Assembly: GCA_014381825.1 (NCBI GenBank)
Contig: JACNKX010000081.1
Coordinates: forward strand, 248,001-312,000
Direction of reading: 5' to 3'
Origin: Planctomycetota bacterium
GTDB taxonomy: Bacteria > Planctomycetota > Planctomycetia > Pirellulales > Pirellulaceae
DNA: 64,000 nt
How positions within the stretch are numbered: the first letter of the stretch is position 1; each line of letters opens with the position of its first letter. Below are positions 24,271-33,288 of this stretch, piece by piece. The notes beneath the pieces were generated by a model that was not told the DNA's origin, did not search any database, and saw only the letters and a program-made list of their open reading frames with translations. The position numbers and the translations under genes were made by a program.

Positions 24271-25686
24271 ATGAAAATGTTTATCAACGGCGAATGGGTC
24301 GATCGCGATCAAAAGATCGAGGTATTGAATCCGTTCGATCGCAGCCTCGTCGCTACCGTCCCGAGCGCTACGATCGACGATGTTAAATCAGCAATCGCAG
24401 GTGCCGTGAAAGGTGCCGAGATCATGCGCAACATGCCTGCGTACGATCGTTTCCGAATCCTTCGCCGAGCAGCGGACTTGATGGTCGAGCGGCAAGAGGA
24501 CTTGGGCCTCACGATCAGCCTGGAAGAAGGAAAAATACTTGGCGAAGGCGTCTTCGAAGCCAGTCGATCCGCCGTCACGATCGAAACGTCTGCCGAAGAA
24601 GCCAAGCGGCTGACAGGCGAAGTGTTGCCGCTCGACGGCGCGCCGGGAGCCACTGGCAAGTTGGGGTTCACGCTCCGAGTCCCCTGTGGAGTCGTCGCCG
24701 CGATCACGCCCTTCAACTTCCCGCTCAATCTCGTCTGTCACAAGGTAGGTCCGGCCCTCGCCTCAGGAAACGCGATCGTCGTCAAACCGGCCAGCGATAC
24801 GCCGTTATCAGCGATCAAGCTAGTCGAGATACTTCTCGAAGCTGGCTTGCCGCCACTCGCGATCAGCTGCATCACAGGCTCTGGCGGAACCGTTGGCGAC
24901 GCTCTTTGTCGCGACGAGCGTGTTCGCAAGATCAGCTTCACCGGGAGCGCCGAAGTCGGCAAGCGAATCTGTCAGGTAGCAGGTTTGAAGCGAGTGACGA
25001 TGGAACTCGGCTCGAACAGTCCGCTGATCGTGATGGAGGATGCGGACCTCTCTAAGGTTGTGGAAGCAACTGCCGCGAGCGGATTTGCCAACGCCGGACA
25101 AGTTTGCATTTCGACGCAGCGAGTGATCGCTGTCGACAAAGTCTACGACGAACTGATCAACGCGTTAGTCCCTCGCATCGAAGCGATCGCTGCAGGCGAT
25201 CAGCTCGGCGAGGCAACGAAGATGGGGCCGATGGTTCGCGAAAGCGATGCGGAACGTGTTAGCCAAAGCATCGAAGACGCCGTCTCGCAAGGCGCTCGCT
25301 TGGTCTGTGGTGGAACTCGTGCTGGTGCCGTGGTCGCTCCCACGATCTTAGCCGATGTTCGACCTGATATGCCGATCAGCCGTGACGAATTGTTTGGTCC
25401 AGCTGTCGGAGTAACGCGAGCATCTGACATTGACGAGGCGATTTCCTTAGCCAACGACACACGATACGGCTTGAGCGCAGGCATCTTCACGCAAGACATC
25501 GACGCGGCCGTCAAGTTCGCTCATCAAGTGGACAGTGGCAACATTCAAATCAATTGGGGGCCGATGTGGCGAGCTGACCTAATGCCGTACGGCGGTCTCA
25601 AGGAAAGCGGCATGGGCAAAGAAGGTCCGAAGTACGCGATCGAAGAGATGACGGAGATGAAAACGGTGGTGATTCACTCTGTATAG
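24271..25686 (+). CDS. NAD(P)-dependent aldehyde dehydrogenase
   Basis: 471 residues, normal ALDH length. It oxidises an aldehyde to the acid with NAD(P)+ in the cytoplasm. The core motifs are present: GVVAAITPFNFPLNL (substrate and Asn region), VVKPASDTP, FTGSAEVGK (cofactor loop), the catalytic Glu in MELGSNSP, and the catalytic Cys in NAGQVCISTQR near residue 282. The C-terminal ELFGPAVGVTR and GLKESGMGKEGP are typical. The ISLEEGKILGEG region resembles GapN, lactaldehyde and phosphonoacetaldehyde dehydrogenases, but a specific substrate cannot be assigned. The hairpin upstream suggests its own promoter. Confidence 0.88.
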   Translation: MKMFINGEWVDRDQKIEVLNPFDRSLVATVPSATIDDVKSAIAGAVKGAEIMRNMPAYDRFRILRRAADLMVERQEDLGLTISLEEGKILGEGVFEASRSAVTIETSAEEAKRLTGEVLPLDGAPGATGKLGFTLRVPCGVVAAITPFNFPLNLVCHKVGPALASGNAIVVKPASDTPLSAIKLVEILLEAGLPPLAISCITGSGGTVGDALCRDERVRKISFTGSAEVGKRICQVAGLKRVTMELGSNSPLIVMEDADLSKVVEATAASGFANAGQVCISTQRVIAVDKVYDELINALVPRIEAIAAGDQLGEATKMGPMVRESDAERVSQSIEDAVSQGARLVCGGTRAGAVVAPTILADVRPDMPISRDELFGPAVGVTRASDIDEAISLANDTRYGLSAGIFTQDIDAAVKFAHQVDSGNIQINWGPMWRADLMPYGGLKESGMGKEGPKYAIEEMTEMKTVVIHSV

Positions 25687-25750
25687 CGTCAAGTCGTGCC
25701 GTTCTCACAGCGAACGAGAGATCCGGCCATAACCACGAGGGAGACGAGGC

Positions 25751-25996
25751 ATGGGTTGGGAGTATCACAACGTTTCATTTAACTTTGATGCGGAGTCATT
25801 CATATCGCTAGGCGGATTATTCGACTCGGAGCAGTTCAACCTCGAACTGAATCGCCTTGGCTGGGATGGATGGGAGCTTGTGAGCGTGTTCGACACGAAT
25901 CAGGTAAAGGGCGGGACGCGGTATGTCGTTGCGGTGTTCAAACGCCAGTTAACCGACTCGCGCCGAGCCGAGTTGACAAAACTACTGCACAACTAA
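25751..25996 (+). CDS. DUF4177 small protein
   Basis: 81 residues. It has the DUF4177 signature: an early WEY, an LNxLGWDGWELVSV core, and a terminal beta strand YVVAVFKR. A GAGG site precedes the ATG. The small alpha/beta protein has no known enzymatic role. It follows the aldehyde dehydrogenase on the same strand after 64 bases and may be co-transcribed. Convergent with the oxidoreductase gene. Confidence 0.75.
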   Translation: MGWEYHNVSFNFDAESFISLGGLFDSEQFNLELNRLGWDGWELVSVFDTNQVKGGTRYVVAVFKRQLTDSRRAELTKLLHN

Positions 25997-26025
25997 CTTT
26001 CAAACTCATTCCCGCCGTTGACACT

Positions 26026-27366
26026 TTACCCGTTAAGCTTCCACGGCTTGCGGTATTCGCCGCTGACGAGCAACTTATTCGCTTCATCATCTCCGACGAC
26101 TTGCTCGTGCTTTGAATCCCATCGCAACGCTCGACCTAATGCTTGGGATATATAGCCCAGATGGCCCGGCGTGATGCTGCGATGAGCCGTTTCGGCAGGT
26201 GCAACACATTCCTTCCGGCTACGAACGCAGTCAAGAAAGTTGCGGGCGTGATTCGTCGACTGATAGACCTTCTTCGGACCACAATTGAATTCTAACTTGG
26301 CGAGTCGAGGATCGGAGGCATCCAGTTTGCCTCGGCGAACGTATACCCAACCATCCGCGCCAATGATCTTCGACCCAATCGCATGGCGGCTCGCGATCGA
26401 GGTCGTCACACCGCCTTCATACGCACATTGAATTTCGTACTGATGGGGTGTGTTGTATACCGACGTTTCAGGAATCGTCCAACCAACGGCTTCGACCTTA
26501 CTTGGACCACTTCGATCCATGCCCAGCGCCCAATGAGTAATGTCGTTGTGGTGACCGATCCAATCCATCAGCACACCGCCGCCGAACGCTCTGTGTCCCC
26601 GCCACCAACGATGATGCCTGGCCCGCATATAAGGCAGTTTCGGTGACGGCCCGCACCACATGTCATAGTCGATCGAGTCGGGTGGTTGTTGGACGGTTCC
26701 GTCGCCCATGGGTTTGTCGTAGCCCGGCGGCAGGCCAACCTCCACATGTTGAACTTTGCCGATGTGGCCGTTAATCACTAGTTTGGCTGCATGGCGAAAG
26801 AGTTGATCGGACCGTTGTTGCGAACCGGTTTGGAACACTGCCTTGCGAGCAGCGACTTCGCGATAGACGCGCTGTCCTTCGTGAAAGAAATGCGTGACGG
26901 GCTTCTCGCAATAAACATCCTTGCCTGCTCGTAAGGCTTCGAGCGTACAGAGCGCATGCCAATGATCGGGGGTCGCTACGATAACGGCATCGATGTCGTC
27001 TCGCACACAAACCTCGCGAAAGTCGCTGTATGCACGAACCGCCCCCGTGATCGTTCCTGACTTCTCTTTGGCGTAGTGTTTGTCGACGGTTTGTTGACCG
27101 GCCTTGCGGCCGAACGCCCTGCCTTTACCCCACGGGTTGTCTCGGTAGTGAAAGGAATCAACGTCACAAACTGCCACGATCTGTGCATCAACTTGGCCAA
27201 GGAACTCGTCTAGTAAGTTGAAGCCGCGCGACCCCAGTCCGATGACGCCAATCGAAATTCGCTCGCTAGGCGCGGGGCGGGCGTCTCTTCCCACCGCGAT
27301 TGCGGGCACGATCGTGGCTGCAGTTGCCAAAAATCCGCGACGGTCGACCGTATTCTTCGTAAACAT
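26026..27366 (-). CDS. Tat-exported Gfo/Idh/MocA oxidoreductase
   Basis: 446 residues from the ATG at 27366. The track frame extends to 27468 without signal-like sequence. A Tat-type signal (VDRRGFLATAATIVPAIAV) is followed by a Rossmann dinucleotide fold (IGVIGLGSRGFN), a metal-free EKP motif (DVYCEKPVTH), and a large C-terminal Gfo/Idh domain with the planctomycete-typical GMHDDITH-like GHHNDITHWALGMDRSGP. It probably acts on periplasmic sugars with a tightly bound NAD(P), as in Gfo. Divergent from the DUF1501 gene at 27618, and it may share a substrate pathway with it. Confidence 0.87.
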   Translation of the reverse strand: MFTKNTVDRRGFLATAATIVPAIAVGRDARPAPSERISIGVIGLGSRGFNLLDEFLGQVDAQIVAVCDVDSFHYRDNPWGKGRAFGRKAGQQTVDKHYAKEKSGTITGAVRAYSDFREVCVRDDIDAVIVATPDHWHALCTLEALRAGKDVYCEKPVTHFFHEGQRVYREVAARKAVFQTGSQQRSDQLFRHAAKLVINGHIGKVQHVEVGLPPGYDKPMGDGTVQQPPDSIDYDMWCGPSPKLPYMRARHHRWWRGHRAFGGGVLMDWIGHHNDITHWALGMDRSGPSKVEAVGWTIPETSVYNTPHQYEIQCAYEGGVTTSIASRHAIGSKIIGADGWVYVRRGKLDASDPRLAKLEFNCGPKKVYQSTNHARNFLDCVRSRKECVAPAETAHRSITPGHLGYISQALGRALRWDSKHEQVVGDDEANKLLVSGEYRKPWKLNG

Positions 27367-27617
27367 CTTTTGATTCTCCGCTTTGCAATGGCATAAAAGG
27401 CGTAACCGAACGGAATTCAACCCCGATGATAACTTTCCTTCTACGCGGATGCGACTCGCAGACGACACATAGATGGCTGGGCAAGATTACTGCAAGTAAG
27501 CAGTCTTCTGACCCGCGAGATTGACTCACGTGGTCAACTAGCTGCATAATTGATGAACCCACCGTTCGTCAATCGAACACAAAGCTCTCACCAATTGCCA
27601 GACACAAAGGCATCGTC

Positions 27618-28997
27618 ATGGCCAATACGAATGCGAATTGTCGCGGACCAGTCAATCGTCGCGGCTTTCTAGAAGCAGGAAGCCTCGCCATGGGCGGCAT
27701 CGCTTTGAGTGATTTGCTGCGACTGCGAGCGGAAGCCGCTGAAGCCGGGCAACCCAAGACGGATACTTCGGTGATCCTGATTTGGTTGCAAGGTGGGCCG
27801 AGTCATCTTGAAACGTATGACCTCAAGCCGGAAGCACCGATCGATTACCGTGGCGAGTGTCGTCCGATCGAAACGAGTGCTCCGGGGATAAGCGTTTGTG
27901 AGCATTTACCGGAACACGCGAAAGTCGCCGACAAGTTCAATTTGATTCGCTCAATCTCGCACGGCTTCGCGAATCATGCCGGCGGTGCCGGTCGTTTCCT
28001 GTCTGGCTACAACCCGCTTCGACCACTCGATCCCTTAGCTCAATTCCCATGCCTCGGGCCCGTCGTCTCAAAGATGCTTGAAGGGCGTCGAGATCCGGCG
28101 ATGCCTCGATATGTTGCCAGTGCGTCAAACGTGTACGGAGGCGGAAGTGCGAGTCTCGGTGCGGCCTACTTGCCGTTCGTTGTTGGGAGCGATCCCAACG
28201 ATCCGAAGTTTGCCGTAAACAATTTGTCGTTGTCGGGAGGCTTGAAAGATCGGCTTGACGATCGGAAGTCACTGCTGGGCGCTTTCGACGGAGTACGTCG
28301 AAATGTCGATCGTTCAAAAGTGATGAACTCAATTGACAAGTATAACCAGGAAGCCGTCAATCTACTGACAAGTGATCGCGCGAAGGAAGCGTTCGATCTA
28401 TCCAAAGAGGATTCGAAGCTCCGGGATAAATACGGTCGCCACAAATGGGGCCAGCGAGCGTTACTTGCGCGACGCCTTGTCGAGGCAGGAACCAGTTTCG
28501 TCACGATGCAAATGCAAAACCCGAGCATTGCAGGAGGCATCGGCAATTGGGACATTCATGCGGTCAACGGTCACTTGTTCGACGACGCGAAGGCTCGACT
28601 GCCAGTGTTCGATCGCGCCGTCGCCGCCTTGCTCGAAGACATCTACGATCGGGGGCTTGATGAGAAGGTAATGGTAATCGTATCCGGCGAGTTTGGCCGA
28701 ACTCCTCGCATTAATCCGCAAAAGGGAACTGGATCTGGCGTCATCCAGCCTGGTCGCGATCACTATCCTGGCGCGATGTCAGTACTCGTATCCGGCGGCG
28801 GCATGCAGACGGGCCAGATCATTGGTTCGACGACGACAAAGGGCGAGCGTCCGAAGGACCGAAAGCTTGACCCGAATGATCTGCTCGCGACCGTTTATCG
28901 GCATCTCGGCGTTAACCACACCGAAATGGTCCCCGATAACAGTGGTCGTCCCATCCCCTTGATTCCTAACGGGACTCCAATCGCAGAATTGCTCTGA
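27618..28997 (+). CDS. DUF1501 protein, Tat-exported (copy 1)
   Basis: 459 residues. Tat-type signal NRRGFLEAGSLAMGGIALS, then the DUF1501 fold of the alkaline-phosphatase/sulfatase-like superfamily: SVILIWLQGGPSHLETYD near the start, VVIVSGEFGRTPRI (variant VMVIVSGEFGRTP) as the second metal-ligand strand, and GRDHYPGAMSVLVSGGG near the C-terminus. The enzyme activity of the family is not established. In planctomycetes it usually travels with DUF1549/1553 cytochromes, but here its neighbour is a Gfo/Idh oxidoreductase and no such cytochrome is adjacent. Confidence 0.88.
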   Translation: MANTNANCRGPVNRRGFLEAGSLAMGGIALSDLLRLRAEAAEAGQPKTDTSVILIWLQGGPSHLETYDLKPEAPIDYRGECRPIETSAPGISVCEHLPEHAKVADKFNLIRSISHGFANHAGGAGRFLSGYNPLRPLDPLAQFPCLGPVVSKMLEGRRDPAMPRYVASASNVYGGGSASLGAAYLPFVVGSDPNDPKFAVNNLSLSGGLKDRLDDRKSLLGAFDGVRRNVDRSKVMNSIDKYNQEAVNLLTSDRAKEAFDLSKEDSKLRDKYGRHKWGQRALLARRLVEAGTSFVTMQMQNPSIAGGIGNWDIHAVNGHLFDDAKARLPVFDRAVAALLEDIYDRGLDEKVMVIVSGEFGRTPRINPQKGTGSGVIQPGRDHYPGAMSVLVSGGGMQTGQIIGSTTTKGERPKDRKLDPNDLLATVYRHLGVNHTEMVPDNSGRPIPLIPNGTPIAELL

Positions 28998-29120
28998 GTC
29001 AATATTCTGCCGCGACTTGCGCCAACCGATCATTGACCATCTACAGGCTCCAGGCATAGACTGGTGCGTTTGGCCTGAGACCGTGGGCCACAACTGTCGA
29101 TGCGTGCGTGGAGTGAGGCT

Positions 29121-30410
29121 GTGCCAGGAACCTGTGTTATCGGACTGCAGTGGGGGGACGAGGCGAAAGGCAAGCTTGTCGATTTGCTGTGTCCACAATT
29201 TGATATCGTGGTCCGTTTTCTCGGTGGAGCCAACGCTGGCCATACCGTGGTCGTCGGCGATCAGACCTACAAGTTGCATCATGTGCCAAGCGGTATTTTG
29301 AACGCCGGTGTCATGAACGTCGTGACGCCCGGAGTGGTGATTAACCCCGCTACGATACTAAAAGAGATCGATTCGCTGCTCGAACGCGATATCGAAGTCG
29401 ACGCAAACCTGATGCTCAGCGATCGGGCTCATATTGTCTGCCCGTGGCACATCGCCGAAGACCAGGTAATGAACGGCCAGCCTGTACAAGGCGAAAGCAT
29501 CGGCACGACGCTTCGCGGCATTGGCCCTTGCTACCGCGATAAAGTAGGCCGATCTCACGCGATACGCCTAGGCGACTTATACAGCGACGACTTTCGCGAG
29601 CGAATCGAGAGCATCGTTGGCGTAAAGCGGCGGATTCTGTCGGGACTGAGCGGCGAGGACGGAGGAGACTTTGGCCTCGACCCCGCAAAGATCTACGACG
29701 AGTATCGCGGCTATGCCGAGCGGCTCGAGAAGCATGTCCAAGATACGACGGCCTACTTACTTGATGCCGTTGATGATGGTAGGCGATTGCTGTTCGAGGG
29801 CGCTCAAGGCGCTCTGCTCGATATCGATCACGGAACTTTTCCGTTCGTGACAAGCAGCAACAGCTCGGGCGTGGGCGTGGCGTCTGGTTCCGGCGTTCCG
29901 GCGAGATCGGTCGATCGAATGATCGGCGTGGCGAAAGCTTACACGACGCGAGTCGGCGGTGGTCCGTTTCCAACTGAGCAAGACAACGAAATTGGTCAGC
30001 GAATTCGCGACCTCGGTAACGAATACGGCACAACGACTGGTCGACCGCGCCGTTGTGGTTGGTTCGACGCGGTTGCGGTTCGATACACATCGCGACTCAG
30101 TGGCATTGATTGTTTGGCGCTGATGATGATGGATGTGCTCAGCCAGCTTCCTGAAATTAAGATCTGTACGGCGTACCAGCTGGATGGCGAGAAGGTCGAT
30201 CACTTCCCGAGCCAAGTTGGAGATCTGCGTCGCGTGAAGCCCGTCTACGAAACTTGGCCAGGTTGGGAGACAGATGTTACTGGGGCAAGGAAGCTGGCCG
30301 ACTTCCCGGATGGCGCTCGACGCTATCTTGATCGCATCAGCGAACTTGTTGGAAAGCCGATCGATGTCGTTTCCGTTGGCCCAGATCGCGAGCAAACAAT
30401 CTTCGACTAG
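29121..30410 (+). CDS. purA: Adenylosuccinate synthetase
   Basis: 429 residues. It catalyses GTP-dependent condensation of IMP and aspartate to adenylosuccinate, the first step from IMP to AMP. The GTG at 29121 is preferred over the ATG at 29100, because GGAG lies 7 bases before it and the protein then starts at the family's usual point ([14 protein letters not shown]). Motifs: GDEAKGK P-loop (usually GDEGKGK), GGANAGHTV with the catalytic His, [42 protein letters not shown]. It begins the plus-strand housekeeping block and has 9 bases to uppS. Confidence 0.96.
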   Translation: MPGTCVIGLQWGDEAKGKLVDLLCPQFDIVVRFLGGANAGHTVVVGDQTYKLHHVPSGILNAGVMNVVTPGVVINPATILKEIDSLLERDIEVDANLMLSDRAHIVCPWHIAEDQVMNGQPVQGESIGTTLRGIGPCYRDKVGRSHAIRLGDLYSDDFRERIESIVGVKRRILSGLSGEDGGDFGLDPAKIYDEYRGYAERLEKHVQDTTAYLLDAVDDGRRLLFEGAQGALLDIDHGTFPFVTSSNSSGVGVASGSGVPARSVDRMIGVAKAYTTRVGGGPFPTEQDNEIGQRIRDLGNEYGTTTGRPRRCGWFDAVAVRYTSRLSGIDCLALMMMDVLSQLPEIKICTAYQLDGEKVDHFPSQVGDLRRVKPVYETWPGWETDVTGARKLADFPDGARRYLDRISELVGKPIDVVSVGPDREQTIFD

Positions 30411-30419
30411 GTTGTCACG

Positions 30420-31175
<756 letters not shown>

Positions 31176-31225
31176 TCGTTGTGCGCTCCGCGAACAACGA
31201 CTATCAATTCATAGGAAACTAACTT

Positions 31226-32128
31226 GTGTTACGTTGGCGTTTGATCTTTGCGGCAATTATTATCGCGCCGCTGTTGGCCTTGGTGTACGCCGACTTTCAC
31301 TATAACTTCGGCGCACCCGGAATTTTGCTTGCGCCACTGGGACTCGTCGCAGGATTGCTCGCCGCCGGCGAGATCCTCGACATGCTGAAGGGGAAGGGGC
31401 ATTCGCCCGTCGGATGGCCTATCTACGCGGGAATCACGTTGATCTTCGTCGCCGCCTGTGCCCCGCTCGGCTGGCAACTTGCGGGAGCCGAATATCCACT
31501 TGATTGCCCGTTGGGAGAACTTGGTTGGCCACTTGCAGCGGCGGCACTCGCGGTCGGACTCATCTTCGTCGGCGAAATGATGCGCTACGAGGAGCCCGGC
31601 GGAGTGATCGTCAACGTGGCACTCGGCATGTTCGCGACGTTTTACATCGGTTTACTTCTTATCTTCGTCGTGCAGCTGCGATTTTTCGACACCAACGAGC
31701 GAGGCATGACTGCCTTGGTTTCGTTGCTGTTCGTAACGAAGCTTTCGGACACCGGAGCCTACTTCACAGGGAAGACATTTGGTCGTCACAAACTGGCCCT
31801 GAAGCTTAGTCCAGGTAAGACAATCGAAGGTGCGATAGGCGGCATTGCTGTCGCTTGTCTAGCCTCCTGGATTTTCTTTCAGTTCATTGCGCCGTCGATC
31901 TTGGGCGCGACGACAGCGTCGCCTTTGTGGGGCGTTCTATTGTATGGAGCGATCATCGCGATCGCTGGAATGCTTGGCGATCTTTCAGAATCGCTCTTGA
32001 AGCGTGACATGGAACGCAAGGACTCCAGCAGTTGGTTGCCGGGCCTGGGAGGCGTTCTCGATATCCTCGATTCCATTCTCGCAGCAGCTCCAGCGGCGTT
32101 CATCTGCTGGGTCGCAGGCATCGTATGA
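31226..32128 (+). CDS. cdsA: Phosphatidate cytidylyltransferase
   Basis: 300 residues from a GTG at 31226, with AGGAAAC upstream. It makes CDP-diacylglycerol from phosphatidate and CTP in the inner membrane. Eight or so hydrophobic helices are present, and the C-terminal family signature is GMLGDLSESLLKRDMERKDSSSWLPGLGGVLDILDS, cited here by its parts only: the KRDxxxKD element and PGLGGVLDILDS. The textbook form is PGHGGxxDRxDS, so the His and the Arg are replaced by Leu and Ile, which I believe occurs in related phyla (from memory). It follows uppS by 50 bases. Confidence 0.9.
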   Translation: MLRWRLIFAAIIIAPLLALVYADFHYNFGAPGILLAPLGLVAGLLAAGEILDMLKGKGHSPVGWPIYAGITLIFVAACAPLGWQLAGAEYPLDCPLGELGWPLAAAALAVGLIFVGEMMRYEEPGGVIVNVALGMFATFYIGLLLIFVVQLRFFDTNERGMTALVSLLFVTKLSDTGAYFTGKTFGRHKLALKLSPGKTIEGAIGGIAVACLASWIFFQFIAPSILGATTASPLWGVLLYGAIIAIAGMLGDLSESLLKRDMERKDSSSWLPGLGGVLDILDSILAAAPAAFICWVAGIV

Positions 32129-32322
32129 CCGTTACAGTCGGCGTTATTACACCGACAGCCGAATTGCCTATCAGCTTTTTCAATTCGTTAAGTCTCAGCG
32201 CCCACGCACTTTATGACATCGACGCGAACTCCAGCTAGTCTCGTGCGTCAAAGATTCACTATAGTTGTGTAACTGAGAAGTTCGGGCAACCGTCACGGCG
32301 ACAAAAATCGTCGTCGTTCTTT

Positions 32323-33282
32323 ATGTGTGAAGCTACTTTATCGCTGGTAGAACCTCAGCTGGTCCTGTCGCTGTTTGGCGCTCGCGACCAGCATCTGCGC
32401 GTGGTTCGCACTGCCTTGGGCGTGAATGTCACGCATCGAGATGGGAAGATCCACGTCTCGGGCGAGGAGGCTGCTGTCTCGCAAGCTACTATAGTTCTCG
32501 AACACCTAAAGAATTTGGTCGAGCGCAACGGAACACTTTCCCCCGACGATGTTTCAGAAATCCTGTCGCGAGTGAATGGGAATGGCGAACCCGATCTGAA
32601 GGAAACAATCGAAGTCATCAATTCGGGGCGTGTCATCAAGCCCCGCACCGCCGGGCAGGAAAAATACATCGCCGCGATTCGCCAGCATGACATCACATTA
32701 TCAATGGGCCCGGCGGGATCGGGAAAAACTTATTTGGCCGTTGCGCTGGCTGTCGAAGCACTGAAGCTACATCGCATCAGAAAGATCGTGCTGGTTCGCC
32801 CCGCCGTCGAAGCCGGCGAGAGCTTAGGCTTTTTGCCTGGTGACCTGCAAGCAAAAATCAACCCTTACCTAAGACCGTTGCTCGATGCTCTTCACGAGAT
32901 GATCGATTACGATCAAATCAAAGACTTCATGACCGACGATGTCATCGAAGTAATCCCACTAGCTTATATGCGTGGGCGAACATTGAACGAAGCATTTATC
33001 ATCTTGGACGAAGCTCAGAACGCTACGATCGCGCAGATGAAAATGTTCCTAACTCGGATGGGCGAAGGATCAAAGATCGTGATCGCCGGGGATACGACAC
33101 AAGTCGACTTGCCGTCCCATTCTCGCAGCGGCTTGATCGATGCCATGTCACGGTTGAAGAAGATCAAAGGCATCGCGCAGATTCGTCTAACAAGGGCGGA
33201 CATCGTCCGGCATCGATTGGTACAAGCGATCGTCCAAGCGTACGACGACACCGAGACTCGCGCCAAGAAAGCACGGCGGTAG
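32323..33282 (+). CDS. PhoH family ATPase
   Basis: 319 residues of the PhoH/YbeZ type. An N-terminal KH-like segment (about 15-75) is followed by the ATPase core: Walker A GPAGSGKTYLAVAL near 127, VRPAVEAGESLGFLPG, Walker B AFIILDEAQN, and GEGSKIVIAGDTTQVDLP. YbeZ partners YbeY in 16S rRNA maturation. Here the ybeY-like gene lies one gene downstream, with the HD phosphohydrolase between them, which is the common bacterial order. The stop is 6 bases before the HD gene's ATG. The 194-bp gap before it (32129-32322) holds no gene. Confidence 0.92.
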   Translation: MCEATLSLVEPQLVLSLFGARDQHLRVVRTALGVNVTHRDGKIHVSGEEAAVSQATIVLEHLKNLVERNGTLSPDDVSEILSRVNGNGEPDLKETIEVINSGRVIKPRTAGQEKYIAAIRQHDITLSMGPAGSGKTYLAVALAVEALKLHRIRKIVLVRPAVEAGESLGFLPGDLQAKINPYLRPLLDALHEMIDYDQIKDFMTDDVIEVIPLAYMRGRTLNEAFIILDEAQNATIAQMKMFLTRMGEGSKIVIAGDTTQVDLPSHSRSGLIDAMSRLKKIKGIAQIRLTRADIVRHRLVQAIVQAYDDTETRAKKARR

Positions 33283-33288
33283 GAATTC

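Noticed and set aside
29416-30090. A 224-codon antisense frame (minus) inside purA.
   Set aside because: It overlaps a clear purA over its whole length, is rich in Arg, Ser and Cys, lacks a domain or ribosome site, and is a typical shadow frame in GC-rich sequence.
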